Assembly: GCA_003049465.1 (NCBI GenBank) | Contig: PYSS01000167.1 | Coordinates: forward strand, 4,706 to 64,735 | Direction: 5' to 3' | DNA length: 60,030 nucleotides | Origin: Magnaporthiopsis rhizophila | Taxonomy: Eukaryota; Ascomycota; Sordariomycetes; Magnaporthales; Magnaporthaceae | Shown: positions 23,441 to 33,667 of the stretch, one piece after another | Numbering within the stretch: the stretch's first letter is position 1 | How the letters are laid out: each line of letters opens with the position of its first letter | Notes under the pieces: generated by a model | Seen by the model: only the letters and a program-made list of their open reading frames with translations | Databases searched by the model: none | What the model was told of the DNA's origin: nothing | Translations under genes and position numbers: made by a program

Positions 23441-24275
23441 TAATTGCAATAAGGTTAGCAAAAAAAAACGCACCAATCAAACTGAAAAATATGAACCTTT
23501 TTGCTCGATTAATTAGGTTATACTAGGAATCGAACCCAAAACTTTTCGTTTAAAGGAACAAATATGCTACTATTATGCTATACAATTAAAAAAATTGTTA
23601 AAAGCCCCATAATTTACCCGATTAAAAAAAAAACAAGCAGGTTAAGGTCTAAATTAACCCCGAGCTTGTCCCAGCCAAATAATAAGGAAAAATCAGGGGC
23701 CGAAAGGTTAAAAAGCGCAACAAAAGGCTATAAGGCCACCTTTTCGGCCTCCTCCCGCTTTATCCGTTTTAGCTCCTTTACACTATCAATTTTGCACCGA
23801 ATAGCGCGAATTAATTTCTTATATTATTATTTTTTTTATTTTCGCAAGCGCTTAATTTTGGCAAAAAACGCCCGCAGTTTTTCCTCCGCAGCTTTCAGCT
23901 CCGCCTCCAAACAAAAATACTAAATATTATAAATAAACAGGTGTTTTAGCGCCGGGCCCAAAATATTATAGCAAAAGCAACCTTAACAAATGCACCGCTT
24001 GCAACAGAAACAGTTGCAAAAGGATATAATGCACTGATATAAACCATTGGCCTTATAATTGGAATAAAAAAGCATAAAAACAAAAAATAATAAAATAACA
24101 GAAAAAAGATTATCTTAATAAACGGTTAAAAATGCCGGCCTATATTTTTGCACCTAACCGAACATTCTGTCAAAAAAAAACAGGAATAATAAAGGAAAAA
24201 AAACTTATTATTAACAAAAGGGTAAAAAAGGATCAGCTATAGCCAAAAAAATTTGGCCTAAAAAAGGAAACCTGG

Positions 24276-24741
24276 TATTATAATCATGATTGGCAAAAAG
24301 CAAAAAGGTTAAGGCTAACCCCCAACAAAACGCCTTTACCCCGCAATTATAAAAGCCAAAAACCGAATAATTAAGGCCAAAAAACAAAAGGGGGTCACGG
24401 GATCAGGCACTTACCTAACCAAAATAATATATTAGCTATAAACATAGCACATATAACAAAGGCTATATTAATTATAAACATAACATATATAACACAGGTA
24501 TAGCACAAAAAAAGTCACAAATATATAAGGGATATTCCTGTTATGTTTAGGGATAATTTTAACTGAGGGCTTGGTATCAGTTAATTTAAATCAACTTTAA
24601 AATACCCTTTTAGGCAAGCAATAACAGATAACATTCCTACCAAACCCCAGATCACGTGCAAAGCGACCTTGCAAAACCAGTACTGCTTAACACCGCCTTT
24701 AGGTGCCCTACCCTAGGAGCAGAAGGCCTGTGATTGTAACA
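24276..24741 (+). repeat. 3' LTR of element B
   Basis: The 466-bp LTR has a heavily mutated start (tattataatcatgattgg) and an almost intact end (gagcagaaggcctgtgatt then gtaaca). The RIP load therefore falls sharply along its length. Confidence 0.88.
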
Positions 24742-24746
24742 CCGGG

Positions 24747-26958
24747 TAAATCTTTCAATTTGCCTTTTTATAATTTATTAGCAGTTTTCGATATTATTTT
24801 ATTATTTTTCCGTATGGGTTAATTATTGCTCCGTATTATGGATCCGTTTTTTTATAGCTTCGGCCCAGGCCCGCATATTGCTTATTATATTTTCGAAACG
24901 GGTATATATAATAATTACGGTATATTAATATGTTTTTTATATTTTGGTTAATTGGTTAATAGTATATTTTTTTATCGTTTGGTTAATAATAATTTTTAAT
25001 AAAGCTTTTCAATTTTTTTCGGTAAATTTATTGTTTTATTTAATTATTAATTTTTTAAAATATTTCGATTGGGCCTAAATAAAAATGATTTGGTTTTAAA
25101 TTATTTGCAAAATAACCTGATATATATCCCGGATATGCTTATATTAATATTGCAATTTAGCAATTTGTTATTGGATTATTATAAAAACAGCCGATTAGTT
25201 CGGGATACTTTTTTGAAAGGCCAAAATAGCAATATAAATCGTTACCAATTTTTGGTAAATTTTGCCCATTTAAACGGTATAACTTTTATTAAAGATAATT
25301 GGTAAATAATCGTTTCCTGGGCTAAAAAAAACCAGTTATTTTCCTTTACCTTTTTATTATAAATTATTAAAAATGGGTGAAATATAAAGGATAATAATTT
25401 TGTTAATATTTAGTATAAATATATTTTATTTTTCCCGGTATCGGCTGGTGCTATAAAAGCAAAAGGTTTTTTTTCTCTAAATAAAAAGCGCATAACAGGT
25501 TTTTTTTATAAATGAAGGGATTAATTTGGTTTATTTTTTTAATAATTTAATATTTATATTAATATAACCAATTATAATTACGAAATTCAAAAATAATTAT
25601 TAATTATCGGTATAAAATAATAGCAGCGGGGAAATTATCCGGCTAATTTTTCGGGCTTGGTTTTTATAAATTTCGGATAAAATTTTAAAATTATGTTTAA
25701 AAACCACCAAAAATCCGTTTTATTTTTTTACCAAAATGATTAATTTTCGGATTTTTTATACAAACTGCTCGTATTATACCTTTATTTTATTAAAAGAAAA
25801 GGTATTTTCCAAATTAGCCTAAAAATTATAAGCAAATAATATAATTTGGGCTAATTTGTTTTGAATTTTTTTAAATTAAACATTTAATTTATCAAAAATT
25901 TGGATCAAACGTTTAAAAAGGTTCGCATAATCCGAATTAATTATTTTAATATTTTCGTTTAATTTTTTAACATTTTTTGCAATACATTCAAATAATTTGA
26001 TAAAGTTTTGTTGGTTTTTCCAAAAAAAATTTATTAAATAAAAAAGGGTTTGTTAAATTTTTTTCCCGGATTTATATTTTGATGATTTTAATTTATTTTG
26101 TAATTTTTCTTTTTGTAAGGTCGAGTTTGGCAATTTGCCATTTTGCGTAATTTTCGATAAATTGGGCAATTTAAATCCGTTAATAATCCGCTTTTTAAAA
26201 GGCTAATTGGATCAAAATAAGCAAAAAATCCAAATTATTGCTAAATATTTTTATGCATATTATTAAATTTTGCCGAAATATTTGTTGGTTTTTTTTTATC
26301 CGAATAAAACGATTTTCTTTTATAAAAGGGATATTTATAACAATAAGGGAAAAAAATAACCGCTCGGGGATAAAAACCTTTCGTTTTGCCGGTTATTTGC
26401 TTTAAAAACTAGTGCTAAAAAAATTTATAATAATATTAATTATAAGGGTAACTATTTTTTCAAAATAATTGGCCCTTTTTTTCCGAATAAAATAATAAGC
26501 GCAAATAAATAAATTTTCTTTTATTAATTAAATATATTATTTGTAATAAAAAATTAATTGCATTATATTTGGCAATATATCGATTTTAATAATACTTTTT
26601 TATTTTTATATTAAATATTTAAAAAAGGGGTTTATTTAGCGGCCCATATATATAATATTATTACCACGTTTTTTAAAATTAAGGCAATTAAAATAAAATA
26701 AAAATGCTTATTTTTTCCGGTCCATTTGGCTAATCCAAAAATTTCCTGTATAATTTTAACCCTGATACGGTGGTAATATAAAGAAATATTTTAAAAATAC
26801 CGATGCAACCGTAATTTTGTACGATAAAATAATCCCAGGTTTAATGCGCTAAAAATAAAAAGGGATTATTTTACAGCAACCCTGCCAAAAATTTAAAAAA
26901 AAAAAAAAAAAGATAATGCAGCTGCTGTGGAACGGTTCAAAGCAAAAAAATTTTTATT
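24747..26958 (-). other. Right internal segment (5' end) of the outer element
   Basis: This AT-rich stretch joins element B to the outer element's 5' LTR and should hold its leader and gag on the minus strand. No gag motif survives that I can name. The 78-codon plus ORF at 25069-25305 lies on the wrong strand for the element and is probably chance in AT-rich sequence. Confidence 0.5.
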
Positions 26959-27264
26959 TGTAACAAAAGGATAATATCGGTTTAATAAAATTACTGTATT
27001 ATAATAAATTTTTTATACCTTTAAAAAAAATCCTTAAGGAAGCAGAATTTTCTCGAGGGACGTTTCAAAGTGTTATTTTTTATATAGGCTATTGGGTGGC
27101 CCGTGCTTAGCGGGGTTAGGTACGTATTTATAGAGGGGTTGGGCGCCTAGCCTTTTTTTATTTGTGAGGGTTTTGTATCCAGCTGAACCGCTTTAATCGC
27201 CTGGCGCCCTGATGTCCGTTGGTTCCGGGGACGGCAGCGCCTGCGCGAGGGTCCCCGTGTGACA
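26959..27264 (-). repeat. Right (5') LTR of the outer element
   Basis: This 306-bp repeat starts tgtaacaaaagg and ends ccccgtgtgaca. Its last ~150 bases keep near-normal GC content, so it is the better-preserved copy. GC content changes abruptly at 27264/27265, where the element ends. Confidence 0.88.
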
Positions 27265-27269
27265 GCCTA

Positions 27270-28187
27270 ACACACCGAATATATAAAGCCGGTCATCCTC
27301 CCACTTTTAAATGTAAAAAAAAATTTAACAGTTAAAAGCCAAAGTGTCACGGGATTAGACCAAGGTAGTACCCATTGCACCAAAGCAAAAGGGAGGGCGC
27401 GAGTCGCTGCTGGCGGGCCTAAAGGATGAAATGTATTTTGATATTAAAACACCCTATGTGCGCTATTACTAACACTTTAATTAACGTTATGAGAGGCTTT
27501 GCAAACAAAACCGTTATTTTTATGCAGCACTTGTACCTCATAACTATATTTTTCCCATTCAGTTAACACTCGAAGTTCGTTCCCACCGCAGTTTGGATTA
27601 AAGCTGGAACTTATTCTTCCGCTGTCATGTGGACGAGGTCGTCTCTTTCTCCTTCCGCGGTTTTTCGCCATAACTGAACCGAAAAGTCTTTTAGCTGTCT
27701 TCTTACAAAGGCTTGATCGAACTTAAGTTCCATACTTTTCTTTTGGGAATCTGGGTGACAGGCTCCCTGACCCTTATAAAATATATTCGAAAGACAGGCC
27801 AGAAGTTGATATCGTTCTAACCAGGACAACTGGCGTTGATACAACCACGAGCCGCGTCCTTTTGCCACCGTCTAACCCGGGCTTAGGCTTTTAGCATCTT
27901 GCCTTTCTAAGTAATAAATTAGTGCTGTTAAACGTTAGTACTTTTGTAAGTACGGGAATTTTTAAATACGACAAACAATAATTGTTTTAATTAATCATTT
28001 CCCGAACCCCCCTTGTGGAAAGTAGAGTAAACGAAAAGGATCTTTGTCCATAATTAACCGTAAAATATTCCATAAGCGGAACTGCGCCTCGGTGGTCATT
28101 CCTCTTTCCTTCTCGCTCCTTGGAGGCCATGGTGGCGGCCGCTCCTCATAATTATTCCTGCAGTTGTTCCATCACTGGCTCTGAGCC
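27270..28187. other. Right flank of the transposon cluster, no confident gene
   Basis: GC content returns to normal at once after the outer LTR. Two overlapping short minus-strand ORFs (27611-27868, 85 aa; 27477-27671, 64 aa) sit in different frames with no intron signal joining them and no recognised domain. They may be remnants of an old gene or mobile element. The stretch 27834-27885 resembles the left flank (~3853-3918). Confidence 0.5.
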
Positions 28188-29441
28188 TCAGAATGTGGTC
28201 TTGAGTTTGGGATACTCGTCCGCGCGGAGCTGAAGGTCGGCAAAGATTGCATCAGACTGGTCTCCAGCGAGGTGCCTCATCCGCTTTGTGTCCTCGTCCT
28301 CAAGCTCCTCCAAGGTCTCCCCCGCCTCGCTGCTCTCATCGCCGCCATCCTCTCCCTTCTTTCTTTTTACACCGGTCGCTTTCTCTAAACCCGATGACTC
28401 GCCAATGAGGAGCAGCTGCGTGTTAGGGTAGTCCAAGTGCCGGGGCTGCGATGGCAGCCAGCGAAGCGACCCAAAGTCTTTCATCACCCTGGGAGAGCTG
28501 TCAACATTGCGCTTTCCTCCCCCGGTTTTTTTTCCCTGGTGGAGGAGAAAGAGGTACACTTACTCGTCTGGGTACTCGGGTTTCTGTGGGAACCTCGCGT
28601 TCGGCGGCCCTTCGTTTTTAGGGTTCTTGGTGATGACGATGAAGCTGCCCCGCTCCTTAAGGCCCATGGCTTTCTGCACCTCTCCCAGATCCTCGGGCAG
28701 CGTGATGATGTACGCCAGGTGCGACTCTCTGCCCGTGCTCGTCATGACGTACACGCCCTCCGCCAGCGGTGCAGCAGCCGGCTGGTGCCTGGCCCCTCGC
28801 GTTTTGGTTTCGTGGTCGCTACCCCTCAAGGTGTCGCGCAGCGTCGCAATGTCGGTCGGGCCTTTTTCCACCATGGCCATAAAGCGGTCGCGCCCGGTGC
28901 GAGGGAGGAACTTCTTGGGCACGGCGAGCAGGCGCGCGCTGTCCGCTATGTTGTCGGTGGCTTGCTTGTCGGACCGAAAGGGGCGGAGGGCAATGTGGCT
29001 GCGCGCAACGTCGTCGACGCTGCTGGGCGCCTTCTCGTCCGCGCCGTCAGCGCTCTTATCCCTCACGCGGCCGCGGAAGAAAAAGTAGATGATACCCTTC
29101 TCCAGGATCTGCGGGGCGTCGTCGCCGTCGCCTGTGGAGGTGGCGCTGATGCGTCGCGTGCGGGACTTTGTGCCGGAGCCACCCCGAGTTTTCTTCCCGT
29201 CTCCCCTGGGACCTTTGCTCCCGCCTTTGGACTCCCTGGTGCCGTCTCTATCCTGTCTTGACTTGCCATCCGGACCTCCGTTCCCGGCCGTTGTTGGACT
29301 CTCAGGAGACTCGCGCCTACCCCTGGACGCACGCGTCCGCTTGGAAATGGGACCGCCGTCGTCTTCGGGCTCGCTCTTACGCTTCTCCCCAGTGCTTGTC
29401 TTGGAGGCCGCAGAACCGGCAGGTTTCGTCGTTCGCGCCAT
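28188..29441 (-). CDS. Conserved fungal hypothetical protein, basic N-terminus
   Basis: Exon 1 is 28564-29441 and exon 2 is 28188-28497; the 66-nt intron 28498-28563 has a gtaagt donor and a gttgacag branch/acceptor region. The protein is 395 aa. Residues 1-105 are low-complexity and rich in Lys, Arg, Ser, Gly and Glu (EKRKSEPEDDG and KRTRASRGRR look like nuclear-localisation clusters). A folded core follows from about residue 110 (ILEKGIIYFFFRGRV ... VARSHIALRP ... RLLAVPKKFLP ... GRDRFMAMVEK ... GVYVMTS ... SHLAYIITLP) to a C-terminal DFGSLRWLPSQPRHLDYPN block and an acidic tail. This layout is familiar from ascomycete proteins often labelled BTB-domain transcription factor, but I see no BTB fold signature. 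Nuclear location is inferred. It is divergent from the gene at 29895. Confidence 0.8.
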
Positions 29442-29894
29442 GTTTGAAGAAGCGGGCTCCGCGGGTTCAATTCTAGATGCGAATCCACGTACTGCGCCTG
29501 CGTGAATAGGTCCAGCCGATGATTGAGCTTCGACCCTGAACTGAAAATGCTTGGGTGCTGGGGTGCCGGGGCGGGTAGCGTGTGTATTTCGCTTGATTTC
29601 GTAGAGCTGATGTCATAGGCGGTGTTCCAAGAATGGAAGCTCCTCGACTGCGCCCGCCAGGACGATCCGCGCGTTCCACTATGAAATGATGTAATTCTGA
29701 TATCAGTCGACATGCTCCCCTGACTGATGACGGATTGCATCATAAATTGCAAGTTAGTGAATGCCGTTTGCCGTATAAAAAGCCTTGACTGCTATTTTAG
29801 CAAAGTCCTTCCAGCCATGCACTCTCCATATCCAGTAATAAAGCACTTCTACAAGGTGGAATCTAATTGATCGAATCGTCCTGCACACATCATA
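29442..29894. promoter_or_regulatory. Shared divergent promoter region (28188 gene / 29895 gene)
   Basis: The 453 bases between two divergent start codons hold no gene. Short ORFs here overlap exon sequence in other frames. A gtataaaaag stretch (29771-29780) could serve the plus-strand gene. Confidence 0.5.
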
Positions 29895-30379
29895 ATGTCC
29901 GGCCAAGGAAACGTCGAGGCAGAGTTCCACGCTCGCAGGCCGGGAACCAACAAACCCCTCGAGACGAGCGGGGTGAGTGAACTCAAACTTCCTGAAAGAG
30001 CACCCGAAGGCTCGAGCAACAGCGTCTAACATGAACCGCAAACCCACAGCACGCAATGGGCACCCAGGTCGGCAAGTCCGGTGTCCCCGAGTTCCACGCC
30101 GAGACGTACCCTCCGGGCACCGCCCCGCCCTCAAAGACCTACCAGCCGGCGCCCGACTCCGACCCCAGCGTCTTGCGCAAGGCCAACAATCTCGCCGACC
30201 CGCTCGGCATGCCCGGCGCGACGTCACAGTCAGTGCATAACGCGACCGAGCACGGCATAACCGAGCCGGGCCAGACCACCCGCAAGCTGCGGGGCCCTCA
30301 CGACGACCGCACGGGGCTCGAGGGCGGAGCGGGCGGAAGCGAAGGGAACGAGGGTAAAGAGCGGCAGCAACAGGGGTGA
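29895..30379 (+). CDS. Small hydrophilic conserved fungal protein
   Basis: Exon 1 is 29895-29972 (26 codons) and exon 2 is 30050-30379. The 77-nt intron has a gtgagt donor, a gtctaac branch and a cacag acceptor, and the join is in phase. The protein is 135 aa with no signal peptide or membrane segment. It is rich in Gly, Pro, Thr and Lys: MSGQGNVEAEFHARRPGT, then HAMGTQVGKSGVPEFHAET, a PPGTAPP block, a RKANNLADPLGMPG block and a Gly/Glu-rich tail. The phrase EFHA-R/E-x recurs at both ends of the first 45 residues. Similar proteins are widespread in ascomycetes. The composition suggests an intrinsically disordered protein, and no function is known to me. Confidence 0.8.
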
Positions 30380-31516
30380 TTGGCCGGGTGCTGAGGAGAG
30401 ACTGCCTGACCCGGCTTAAACGGAGGACTTGAGCCTTGCCGGTCGGAGGGTCTATCGTTTAGAGCGACCATTTTCCTGGTCTTCGGCCCATTAAAGGCGA
30501 GGTTAAGGGTAACCCTGTAGCGCGTCGAAATCTCGTCAGCCAAGCCTTCCTCAGGGCCACTTGTAAAGCATGATATTAAAAACGGGAATAGCAGGATGTT
30601 TGTCCAGCTGGCGCCGCAGAAAGAGCCAGAATTAGAGCTCTGCGAAGCTCGTGGCGTATTTTTCTCAGCCCATCACACCACCATTGCCAATTCCAAGTGT
30701 CCCAGTAGTGTCTTGAGACATGTCTATTGCTTTACGATTATACTTGGTTGAGTTAGACTGTATTTATTTTATTTTACGCCTTTAACATTCTATCATCTCA
30801 CATTGCTAACTTTGGCTACCAACAAAGCCTATAAGATTCGACGAAAGGAAACGCATTGTCTTGAAGACGACATAAATCCAGAACGGCCGAGTCGACAGCC
30901 TTGCGTCCCTGATTTCGTTTGTCAAACTCCTAACGCTGAGTAACCTCACGAAATGATCAAATTCCCTGAAGCACATACAGGGCGAAGGTATTGGGTGAGT
31001 TCGAAATGTCGCTCTGGTAGCGTTGGCAACTGTCGAGAGATATCGATCATCAGGACAGGGCGATAGAATCTGCACCGATGATGGCTCCCGCTCTGCAACG
31101 ATTGCAGCCTGAGCCTACCTGTGGCGAGCCGAATCGTCACTCTCAAACTCCAATGGACTCTGAGCGTGGAGAGGGCGATCGGGGAGCCGTCCGCTTTGGA
31201 CAGAGCAAACCGGTGGTGGTCATTAGACACCTGGACCAGGAGCACGGAAAAACCTCAAAAGTCGACCCAGACCAGTAGGGGTGGTTGTTGTGCCCGGACT
31301 CTTGGAGATGAGACAACCCATGCGATCGACGTAAACTCGTTTTCGTGAAATAACTAGGTATTCTATCGAGTGGTTCAAGCCATCAACGCCAACCATGCTC
31401 CGAGAAGGGCGGTCCATGAAATATCATGCCAAACATACCCGAAAGAAATGCTAACCACCCCTTGCATTTTACTTACATACAGGGTTACAAAGTATACACA
31501 AAAAACCGCCGAGTGT
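30380..31516. other. Convergent intergenic region
   Basis: This region lies between the 3' ends of the 29895 gene (+) and SYS1 (-). Overlapping short ORFs on both strands show no domain or splice structure. An A/T-rich stretch near 30735-30800 is a likely 3'-UTR or terminator zone. Confidence 0.5.
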
Positions 31517-32289
31517 CTATTTCGTCCCGTTGCCGCCATTCATGTTCATCATCTCGTACTCTCCTCCGCCATCCCTACCTCTACCCCGGCCTCTCCCCAT
31601 AGAAAAGCCTTGTTCTTCGTCGCCGCCGTCCTGCCCGTTCCCTGAACTGCCGGCACCCGCGTTGGCAGAAGACGACGACGATGCGCCGCCATTACCGCCA
31701 AAACTGATGGGCATCAGCTCGCGGTACCGGCAGCCCCAGATGCCGAGGGCGACGGCGCAGGCGCTCGAGGCGGCCATGGTCAGCCACCAGAAGAGGTGGC
31801 GCGGCAGGGCGCCCGTGTAGAGCCAGGTAACTATCAGATGCACGACGTGCAGCGAGATGGCGAAGTCGGGCACGAGCTTGGAGCGGACGACGATGAGGAC
31901 GAGGACGAGGGCGCTGTGGGGTGTGGAATCGTCCATGTTAGCAAATAGGGGTCGTTGGCGGCCAACATGGAGGAGGAAATGGAAAGGGGTTCGGTCTGGC
32001 GCGAAACAAGGAAGAAAAAAAAAAAAAAAAACACTCACACAACCAACCCGCCATCGAGCACCCACACAAAGGCCGTCAGCCAGCCCTGCGTGGTGTCACC
32101 GCGCACCGACTGCCAGCCGAAAAGGAGGTCGAGCGAGAAGGCGCGGCCGTAGACGAGCGCGGTGAAGAGCATGAGCACCAGCGCCGCGGCGTAGTAGACG
32201 GCCTGCAGGATGGCCATCTGAGACAGGATCTTGAGCGGGGGCAGCTCCGTCAGCGCGCCGGCGCGTGGCGGCCTGCGTCTCCGCGCCAT
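31517..32289 (-). CDS. SYS1: Golgi integral membrane protein Sys1
   Basis: Exon 1 is 32039-32289 and exon 2 is 31517-31913. The 125-nt intron 31914-32038 has a gtgagt donor followed by a 19-nt T tract, a tgctaac branch and a cacag acceptor. The protein is 215 aa. It starts MARRRRPPRAGALTELPPLK, then four hydrophobic segments: LQAVYYAAALVLMLFTALV, GWLTAFVWVLDGGLV, ALVLVLIVV and FAISLHVVHLIVTWLYTG/WWLTMAASSACAVALG. A hydrophilic Gly/Ser-rich tail ends in GRGRGRGRDGG. Sys1 anchors the Arl3/ARFRP1 GTPase to late Golgi membranes and so recruits Arl1 and GRIP-domain proteins. The conserved core (SLDLLFGW, GWLTAFVWVLDGG, PRHLFWWLTM, IWGCRYRELMPISFGG) supports the call. It shares an 883-bp divergent promoter with COA6. 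Confidence 0.93.
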
Positions 32290-33172
32290 CTTTTATTTGC
32301 TGTCCGGGGCCGGGCCGGCCCTGTGTGTGGCCTCTCTCCCCTCCCCCTTCCCTATCGTATCCTCTCTCTGTCCCTGTCTCCCGCCCTCCCGGTCGAGGTC
32401 CTGGTGCCGTCGAGCTTTGTCTGGGGATGTTGCGTCGCCTGGCCGGGTCGCTGGTGGGATGTATCGATGCTGCTGCTACGCCAAGGACGACGAGGCCAAG
32501 CAAGCGTGAAACGCTCGTTGTCAGGCCCTTTTCGGCGATGAGTTGATATCGAAAGGCTCGCCCGTGGTACGGTTGCCGGGTTGAGGACAGGGGGGCAGTG
32601 GCGCTGGGAATGTAGTAGACGAAAAGGGGCGCCCAGGAATCTAAGCAAGTCGTCGCGATGCGACTCTGGCGGACAAGGCAAATCGGTTGTTTTCAGGGCT
32701 CGCTCGTCGATGTTGCGCAGGCTATATGTGTGGCATGCTTGCCGCCGGTCGTCGTGGCCGTTGTCGCTGGGCGCAACAGGCCAGGGCCCACTGGGAGAGA
32801 CGTGTCAAGCCGCGCCAGAAGCGCACGCACAGGCAGGGGTCCAGCGGTGCGGATCTGAGAGCCAGCGCCTTGTCCCGGCAGTTTTGCGGCAGGCTTGCGG
32901 CCCACGTGACAGCGCGAGTCCCGCACCAGAGCTTCAGCTGAAGGACCTACGTCAGTGCAAACCCACCGCCCGTCGACGACGCTAGGTTGGAAGAAGAATC
33001 GAGCACTTCGACACCGACCCAGATTTAGAACCGGCGCCGCCCCCGACGCATCCAATTTCCACGACGGCCACAACCGAGAGCGACAACCGACCCCGTACGC
33101 GCACATCGAAGCTCGACGGCCACAGCGGCCAGACTCCCGTATCTACCTGCCTACGTAGCCACACAGCCAGCC
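32290..33172. promoter_or_regulatory. Divergent promoter region SYS1 / COA6
   Basis: The 883 bases between divergent start codons hold no gene. Long C/T-rich stretches (32320-32400) lie upstream of SYS1. Several overlapping ORFs on both strands are GC-driven chance frames. A ccacgtgac element (32900-32908) is a candidate E-box type site. Confidence 0.5.
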
Positions 33173-33667
33173 ATGTTCGGCCTCTTCAAGTCAGAAGAGC
33201 AGAAGCGCGCCGAGGAGGTGCGGCAGGGCGCCGTCGTGCCCTCGCGCTCGGAGAGGAAGCGGTGCTGGGACTCGCGCGACGTCTACTTTGCCTGCCTCGA
33301 CAAGGCCGGCGTCGTGGACCCGGTAAAGGACGCCAAGGCCGCCGTAAAGACGTGCGGGACCGAGAGCAAGGCTTTCGAGCAGAACTGCGCTGCGCAGTGG
33401 GTACGTTGGCCGTTCGTCGCTTTCCCTCGATATCTGCCTTCTCTCTCTCTTTTTTTTTCCATTGCTCCCCCTTGCGAGTGGAGCCGGAACACTTGCCGTC
33501 ATCGCATCAGGCACACAATATATCCGCTAACAGGCTTTCTCTCCCCTCCTGCATAGGTTACACATTTCAAGAAATACAGGGTCGCAAACTACCAAAAAGA
33601 ACAGAGGCTAAAAGCCCTCGAGGCACAGGGCGCCATCAAGATGGACTCCAATGTCGCATTTAAATAG
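33173..33667 (+). CDS. COA6: Cytochrome c oxidase assembly factor 6 (twin-CX9C type)
   Basis: Exon 1 is 33173-33400 and exon 2 is 33557-33667. The 156-nt intron has a gtacgt donor, a pyrimidine-rich middle and a catag acceptor, in phase 0. The protein is 112 aa. Cysteines C31, C41, C61 and C72 form a C-x9-C ... C-x10-C helical hairpin (RKRCWDSRDVYFAC, then TCGTESKAFEQNC), followed by QWVTHFKKYRVANYQ. Coa6 sits in the mitochondrial intermembrane space and helps deliver copper to the Cu-A site of Cox2. The spacing C-x9-C/C-x10-C is the COA6 pattern. Import would depend on Mia40-type oxidative trapping, so no presequence is expected and none is seen. Confidence 0.92.

Larger units (their letters stand above)
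16931..24741 (+). mobile_element. Nested chromovirus-type LTR retrotransposon B (plus), RIP-mutated
   Basis: The element is 7,811 bp, with LTRs 16931-17395 and 24276-24741 and an exact 5-bp target duplication, ccggg (16926-16930 and 24742-24746). The two LTR starts (tgttacgaccacgactgg against tattataatcatgattgg) differ at seven sites, all G-to-A or C-to-T. Internal order is gag (~17451-18000), RT (~20955-21300), RNase H (~21712-21830), integrase (~22376-22910) and a chromodomain (~23305-23440). A purine tract (aaaaaaggaaacctgg) precedes the 3' LTR. The excess length over element A is largely the 297-bp insert at 20385-20681. Confidence 0.92.
3921..27264 (-). mobile_element. Outer Ty3/gypsy-type LTR retrotransposon, RIP-mutated, split by two nested elements
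   Basis: Direct terminal repeats 3921-4225 and 26959-27264 share long stretches (for example ccggggac, cagctgaaccgc, gggcgc, gtggcccgtgcttagc) and differ mainly by C/T and G/A. The undamaged ends read tgtaaca...tgtgaca. A perfect 5-bp target duplication, gccta, flanks them (3916-3920 and 27265-27269). Removing the two insertions leaves about 8.0 kb. On the minus strand the order is reverse transcriptase (~6650-6700), RNase H (~6130-6240) and integrase (~5040-5150), which is the Ty3/gypsy order. The right (5') LTR has TATAAATA on the minus strand at 27125-27132. Stops and frame breaks are everywhere, so the copy is dead. Confidence 0.9.

Noticed and set aside
25069..25305. A 78-aa ORF in AT-rich DNA as a gene
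   Set aside because: It lies inside the outer retrotransposon on the opposite strand to its pol gene; composition alone can explain it.
3916..27269. A 23-kb AT-rich block as a centromere core or AT isochore of unknown origin
   Set aside because: Exact target duplications, paired LTRs and RT/RNase H/integrase fragments explain nearly all of it as nested RIP-mutated retrotransposons. Centromeric function cannot be judged from sequence.
27477..27868. Two overlapping minus ORFs as a spliced gene
   Set aside because: The frames overlap by 61 bases with no plausible intron and no known domain. Kept only as a remark on the flank.
28437..29261. A 274-aa plus ORF and similar frames opposite the 28188 gene
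   Set aside because: These are GC-driven antisense shadows of a gene with a clear splice site and domain-like conservation pattern.
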